Shown: in pieces, positions 59,531 through 64,000 of the stretch
How the letters are laid out: each line of letters begins with the position of its first letter
Numbering within the stretch: position 1 is the first letter of the stretch
Source: Siphonodentalium dalli
Taxonomy: Eukaryota > Mollusca > Scaphopoda > Gadilida > Siphonodentaliidae
Reading direction: 5' to 3'
Assembly: GCA_032622095.1 (NCBI GenBank)
Contig: CP136061.1
Location: forward strand, 83,178,324-83,242,323
Length of the DNA stretch: 64,000 bases
Position numbers and translations under genes: made by a program
Notes under the pieces: generated by a model
Database searches by the model: none
The model's input: the letters and a program-made list of their open reading frames with translations, nothing else
Told to the model about the DNA's origin: nothing

Positions 59531-61225
59531 TTAAACATTCTCAGCTGCTGTTCGGTCAACATATAATTTCCAAAGATAAGCACATTTCCTCACAAAAAAG
59601 TCGATTAGATAAATTTCAACTTCTGCGGATTCATGTACGAGATCATTACATCTAGATAGAAATATGCGTGTTTTAGATTCAGTATCGAGTGAGTCAAATT
59701 TTAGATAAACGTCCACGTGAAATTCATTTAGTAGTTCATATTCGATAAGATCCCTATCACGATGTAACGAGGAGCTAATGCATGGGACACTATATCTGTG
59801 TATTTTAATCGACAGAGTGAGCAATTTTCTTCTTCGGTTTGTAATATAGACAACAGTCGCGCAACAATTAAATATGACTCTTTGTTTTTGGGGAATTTTC
59901 GACAATTTTGCCATAATTGGGACATATGACGACTGGAATGTATGTCATGGAACCGAATAAGTCTATTATCGCTTAATATGTTTTGTGTCCATTCTGCATC
60001 GTTTATTTCCGACCAATGTTGTCTGACTTTTCGCTTCCATGTTGTCGGATTTAAAAAGGATCTATGACGAATAAACGCTTCCAGTTCCCCTGTCAACTTA
60101 TATTTGTCAAAGATAAAAATGATATCGGCCATGAAATTCCCTGAAAATTTAACGAGGCCCGTCAGATATTGATGTAATCTCGTGAAAAATAATTGTTTAC
60201 CGGTTTTGTTGGATTTTAAGTTGCACAAGGAACCAAAAAATGACATTTTACGTTTTTCAATTATTGCATTTATTGGCGACATACCGACCAAACCGCATGC
60301 TATATTTGTTGATGTTCGTCTATGTAAACCCTGGTAATATTTTATGCAGAATCGATGAGTTTTCTCAAGTCGATCAACACAATTTCTATTGAGATCCCAT
60401 AGTAATTCAGAACCATAAAGACCTTTAGATAAGACTACTGATGAATATAACATCGTGCAACTCTGTGGCGTTATTCCACCGGGATAAACTCCTGCGTTTG
60501 CTAGCATCATGAGTGCACTTCTTAGTTTGTCACAAATGCGTTCAACGAAAGCAGTATTGAAATCATATTTGTCGATGGGTATGCCAAGATGAGTAGTTTC
60601 TGTGCATTCTTCCACCCGATTTGCACACAAAGTCCAATTTTTTGCTCGATTAGAAAATTCATTTTTGGATTCGTTTAAAACCAGAACCGAACATTTATTG
60701 GAGTTATATCTGTACCGCCATTTGTTACTGTATTTTTCACAAATATTACATAATTCCGACAACCCCGTACTACTCAATGAGAGCAATACCATGTCATCTG
60801 CGTGTGTAGGACAAGTATAGTTGACGCCGAGTATAGTAAGACCATATGGTGACTCTGATAACAATTTTATCAATTCGTCTACGTATATCATGTAGTACAG
60901 AGGCGAGAGAATGCTTCCCTGTCTGGCGCCCTGTTGTACATCGAACCAACGCGAATATGTTTCATCATATCGGATACAAAATTGAACAGTTTTGAGTAGT
61001 TGGTTTATCAGTTTAAATGTATGTCCTTGCATTCCACGTTTATGTAGTTTGTATAATAGACAATCAATCCAGACAGTGTCAAATGCTTTCCATACGTCTA
61101 GAAAGAAGCAGTATAATTTCTGATTGCAATCGGAAGTGTAAGAAATGCATTCCCTCAAAAGGTATGATGTCATTGTTGCGCTTACACTTTTTTGGAAACC
61201 ATGTTGTAACGGGTGTACTGAGCAA
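59531..61225 (-). pseudogene. LINE 2: 5'-truncated reverse transcriptase with HADD motif
   Basis: The minus strand enters inside an RT domain near 61225 ('LQHGFQKSVSATMTSYLL' with frame shifts), then a 481-codon open frame runs 61173-59728: 'YCFFLDVWKAFDTVWIDCLL', 'GARQGSILSPLYYMIYVDEL', 'CPTHADDMVLLSLSS' (active site, HADD instead of YADD or FADD), a thumb region, and 'CSLCRLKYTDIVSH' (Cys-x2-Cys ... His). One more frameshift at about 59750-59770 moves the C-terminal 75 codons to another frame ending near 59531. The 5' part (endonuclease) is absent. It joins LINE 1 head-to-tail in the same orientation, so it inserted into, or recombined with, that element's 3' end. Clade not assigned. Confidence 0.8.
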
Positions 61226-62688
61226 AGTCTACGTAAAAAAAATTACGTCTTTCAAATTGAGTATGTCGTCTAGGATATCAATAGTCGCGTTTTGTATACT
61301 TGTAAATTGTCAGGGCATGAGACGTTTTCTAGCCTCGATTAAACTTTCGCATTCCATCAAGTAGTGCATTTCATCTCCAAGTTGACGTTTATTACACAGA
61401 GGACACAATTCTACGAAGAACAGTGGTGTCGTTCCATCGGCCTTTCTCTATTGGCAGGCGATGATTACTCGTGCGGAATTGGCAGAGAGTTATTCTATTT
61501 TTGGTATCCAAGTAATCCAAATATGTTTCGAATTTTATATCATGTTTGAAAATTTTATATGTGTTGCCTCTGCTAGATTGTTCAATATCAGACAACCAGG
61601 TTGTGCGGAATTGACTATTTAAACTGCGCTTGGGGTATGACATTAATGTTTCTGGACATGGGATATTTTCCATGTTCCAAAATGAATCTGCCCACAATTT
61701 GTTAGGATGGTCTTTATTTTTTCCATCCACTGGAATGTTACTGTTGAAACTTCACATACTTTTATGGCTAGTAAATATAAAGTCTTACAGAATCTGCTCT
61801 GGTTCATATTCTTAATTTTCATCCAATATTTCACAATACGCAGGTTGATTGTATATTCAATGGGCAGTCTCCCACTCTCACCATATAACATAACATTGGG
61901 GGTGGATGATTTCAGATGTAGAACTTGCCTTATAAATTTTCTGTGCATAACTTCAAATATATCATTATTTCCTGACCCCCATACCTGGCAGCAATACAAC
62001 GTGACTGGCAAAATTTTAACTGACAAGCAATGTATTCTAGATTTGGAGATAATTGAATACATTGCCTTAGTTGCTTTATTCATCAAACTTTTTTTTGTAT
62101 TCGAGTACGAGCCTGATTTTGTATGTACAATTCCAAGATAGTTAAAGTTCTTGACAACTTCAATTATATGTCCATTGTATGTAAATATTCTATTTTTAGG
62201 CAGCTTCGTTTTGAAATCAACATTATTTTTGTTTTTTTCAATGTTGACACTTAATTTCCACTTCTCACAGTACTTTTGAAAACTATTAAGTGCTTTCTGC
62301 AAATTTAACGGTGTTTCAGCCATAAGTACGGTGTCATCTGCATATACAATAATAAATAGTTTGACATATGTCTGCAAATGGGTCTCTATATCCCGTGACA
62401 TTTTTGACAAACCCCGAACACCATTCGTATTGAGAAAATCTTCCAGGTCATTGAGGTAAAGTGAGAACAGTAGTGGTGATAGGTAGTCACCTTGTCGTAC
62501 TCCAGACAATCATGGGAAACAATCGGAAGTTGTATTGCCCATACGAACCTTCGATTTGATGTTTGTGTACATATTTATAATAACCGTGAGTAGTTTTCCA
62601 TTTATATCATTGTTAATGAGTTTGTGCCATAGCCCTTTCCTCCACACCTTATCAAATGCTTTCTCAAAATCAATAAATGCACAATACA

Positions 62689-63503
62689 CAGTCTAAGTAA
62701 ACTCATACCTAAATATTCATAACAACATTGAATATTAGGTCTGACGGATAACGTCGCTATCTCATTTCCAAGTCCTCGGGATTCCGTAATCTGATTGATT
62801 GCGTAAATTATTTTCCGTCCAATGAAACCGTTATGGGTTAATAAACAAGTGTTAGTGGGCGGAGACTGTCCCATAATGTCACCTCTAAATATAGTAACAG
62901 AGCGGAATTTCGTCGGTATTTCTCCGATCGAAAGCGAGGCTTGCAAATACAACAGAGACAGAAAAAATGGCTTCGAAATTATATATTCGGTATGATTCGG
63001 ATTACTTTGAAGGATGTGCTAGACCTGATAGATAGGCCTGCGTATGGTACCAACTTGGCCTCCCATAAATATAAATAGAACTCACTCATGTCCGTGTATT
63101 TGTCGTAAAAAAGTCATCTGAAACACCGAGGAAATCACTTAATTTTATGCTTTTAAATAGTTCTAAAGCATCATTTTTGATGACGACCTTATTTTTTGCT
63201 CTCGGATGCAGCTTTCCCGTTGATGTGGCGAGTTCATCTCCCGAAAAAGAATAGTCGCACACACGACAAATATTATCTTCTGTAAGTTTATGTCGCGACA
63301 CATGCCTTCTAGGGGTTGATGAGTCGGCCATTGTTATTGCGAAGCACAACAAATAACACGTGGGGACACCTGTCAATCATCGATGTATTTTTAAAAATCC
63401 GTGACGTCAATTTGGGGAAGCCATTCGCTGAATAGAAATGGTTTTGGCGACATTAGCTCCAGACTCTAGATTTCAAATATAGAGTCGACGTTCACCCAGA
63501 CTG
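62689..63503. mobile_element. 815-bp TIR element inserted in LINE 1, 9-bp target duplication
   Basis: Left CAGTCTAAGTAAACTC and right inverse CAGTCTGGGTGAACGTC form the ends. The 9 bp CACAATACA stand directly outside on both sides (62680-62688 and 63504-63512), and removing the element plus one copy restores the RT reading 'MYCAF'. A 9-bp duplication fits MuDR-type or Merlin-type insertion better than hAT (8 bp). Near the right end a perfect small palindrome 'gactctagatttcaaatata' + 'gagtc' is present. Confidence 0.85.
63086..63331 (-). CDS. small ORF inside the 815-bp element, unknown function
   Basis: About 81 codons from an ATG in good context (63331), opening 'MADSSTPRRHVSRHKLTED', with a 'CRVCDYSF' Cys pair and a helical 'NDALELFKSIKLSDFLG' segment. 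A GTGAGT donor-like sequence overlaps the stop. I suspect the first exon of a transposase or other gene captured or left behind in a non-autonomous element, but I recognise no family. A possible in-frame upstream Met (63376) is less likely. Confidence 0.45.
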   Translation of the reverse strand: MADSSTPRRHVSRHKLTEDNICRVCDYSFSGDELATSTGKLHPRAKNKVVIKNDALELFKSIKLSDFLGVSDDFFTTNTRT

Positions 63504-64000
63504 CACAATACATATTCCTATTAAGTGCCTTTGAAATTGCCGTTAACATATGTAAAACAAACATATTATCAGTTGTGGAATAACCCTTTCTAAAACCCGC
63601 CTGGTTCTCACAGAGAACTTCTCTTTCTGCAACGTAAGAATATAATCTGTTAGAAAGAATCTTTGTGAACAATTTGCCGAAGCAGCTTAAAAGCGTGATA
63701 GGTCTGTATTTTTTGGATCTTCCTTATTCATCTGTGATAGATTTAGAATTAAGTATTCGGAAGTGTTCTTCAAATTTGTCTATTTCAACTGGGTTATTAG
63801 ATGTTATATCTCGCTTATTAAGTGTAGACCAGAATTTCCTTGAATTTTCTGTTTTTAGTTTAGATAATTCACGTGTGATATTCTCCCTATGTATTGCAAT
63901 TGCGTTGTCCATTTCTCGCTTGTATCTCCTACTCATTTCGCGCATCATTTGTCTTGAACTATCGTTTTGTTTCAGTCTATGATATCGTTTGGCTTTGCGG

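Larger units (their letters stand above)
61240..64000 (-). pseudogene. LINE 1: decayed reverse transcriptase running off the window
   Basis: Pieces in order on the minus strand: a basic coiled region (64000-63724, 'YKREMDNAIAIHREN'); early RT (63720-63512, 'LFTKILSNRLYSYVAE', 'GFRKGYSTTDNMF'); an 815-bp foreign insertion; RT core (62688-62512, 'IDFEKAFDKVW'-like wording recoverable across a shift); an in-frame stop near 62508; then 62509-61643 with 'LSGVRQGDYLSPLLFSLYLN' and 'IVYADDTVLMAETP' (intact YADD). The C-terminal part shifts frame twice and ends with a C-x2-C-x9-H-x4-C motif ('CPLC' ... 'HYLMEC') near 61350-61395. RT sequence between about 63720 and 63724 is missing (internal deletion of the first RT blocks). 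A clear pseudogene. Confidence 0.85.

Overview
The window looks like nuclear DNA of a lophotrochozoan animal, most likely a bivalve mollusc. It is AT-rich and intron-bearing, full of ACATGTA-type words, and carries the 'gagttatggcccttt' and 'gtccgtccgtcc' dispersed repeats that I associate with bivalve genomes. A tRNA-derived SINE, several decayed non-LTR retrotransposons and many small inverted-repeat DNA elements support this. There is no operon structure, rRNA, CRISPR array or convincing free-standing tRNA. Real host coding sequence is sparse and split into small exons; most long open frames are transposon genes or artefacts of satellite DNA.

Left part (1-17.5 kb). Dispersed repeats and C-family terminal repeats are followed by a decayed DNA-transposon gene (3938-6502; two C2H2 fingers plus a TNP2-like transposase body, broken by two frameshifts). 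From about 10 to 16.4 kb, four plus-strand exons with compatible phases form a host-like gene: the C-terminal half of a SAM domain with a Ser/Thr-rich tail (9993-10581), then a conserved three-exon module (12217-12402, 13166-13253, 16246-16410). Its introns hold a TTAA-flanked MITE and a 1.7-kb element with TACCCCGCTGG termini.

Middle part (17.5-38 kb). A 4.3-kb inverted-repeat element (17513-21817) has arms built from CTTTTGAAGTAA-type subterminal repeats and mirror-image arrays of degenerate C2H2 zinc-finger coding DNA. A retrotransposon fragment and a decayed 14-finger zinc-finger gene on the minus strand (25263-26477) follow. Then come nested palindromic elements (28.6-30.6 kb) and a 4.7-kb unknown insertion (31350-36094) that splits one copy of the MITE family and so reveals its own ends.

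Right part (38-64 kb). Five minus-strand exons between 49174 and 39776 encode an SLC43-like membrane transporter. The most upstream visible exon abuts a 27-bp minisatellite (49171-50518), and a second array of the same unit lies at 51739-54548. Read on the gene strand, each unit is a copy of that exon's 3' splice-site region. The three common unit variants differ exactly at the AG dinucleotide, so the array is a long row of intact and disabled splice acceptors. Farther right are an orphan exon-like frame, a MuDR/MULE-like element with a spliced transposase (55.7-57.3 kb), and two head-to-tail minus-strand LINEs (59-64 kb). One LINE is interrupted by an 815-bp TIR element with a perfect 9-bp target duplication.

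The host genes (SAM-module gene, SLC43-like transporter) show no functional link to each other. The shared theme is heavy nested invasion of introns by inverted-repeat elements.
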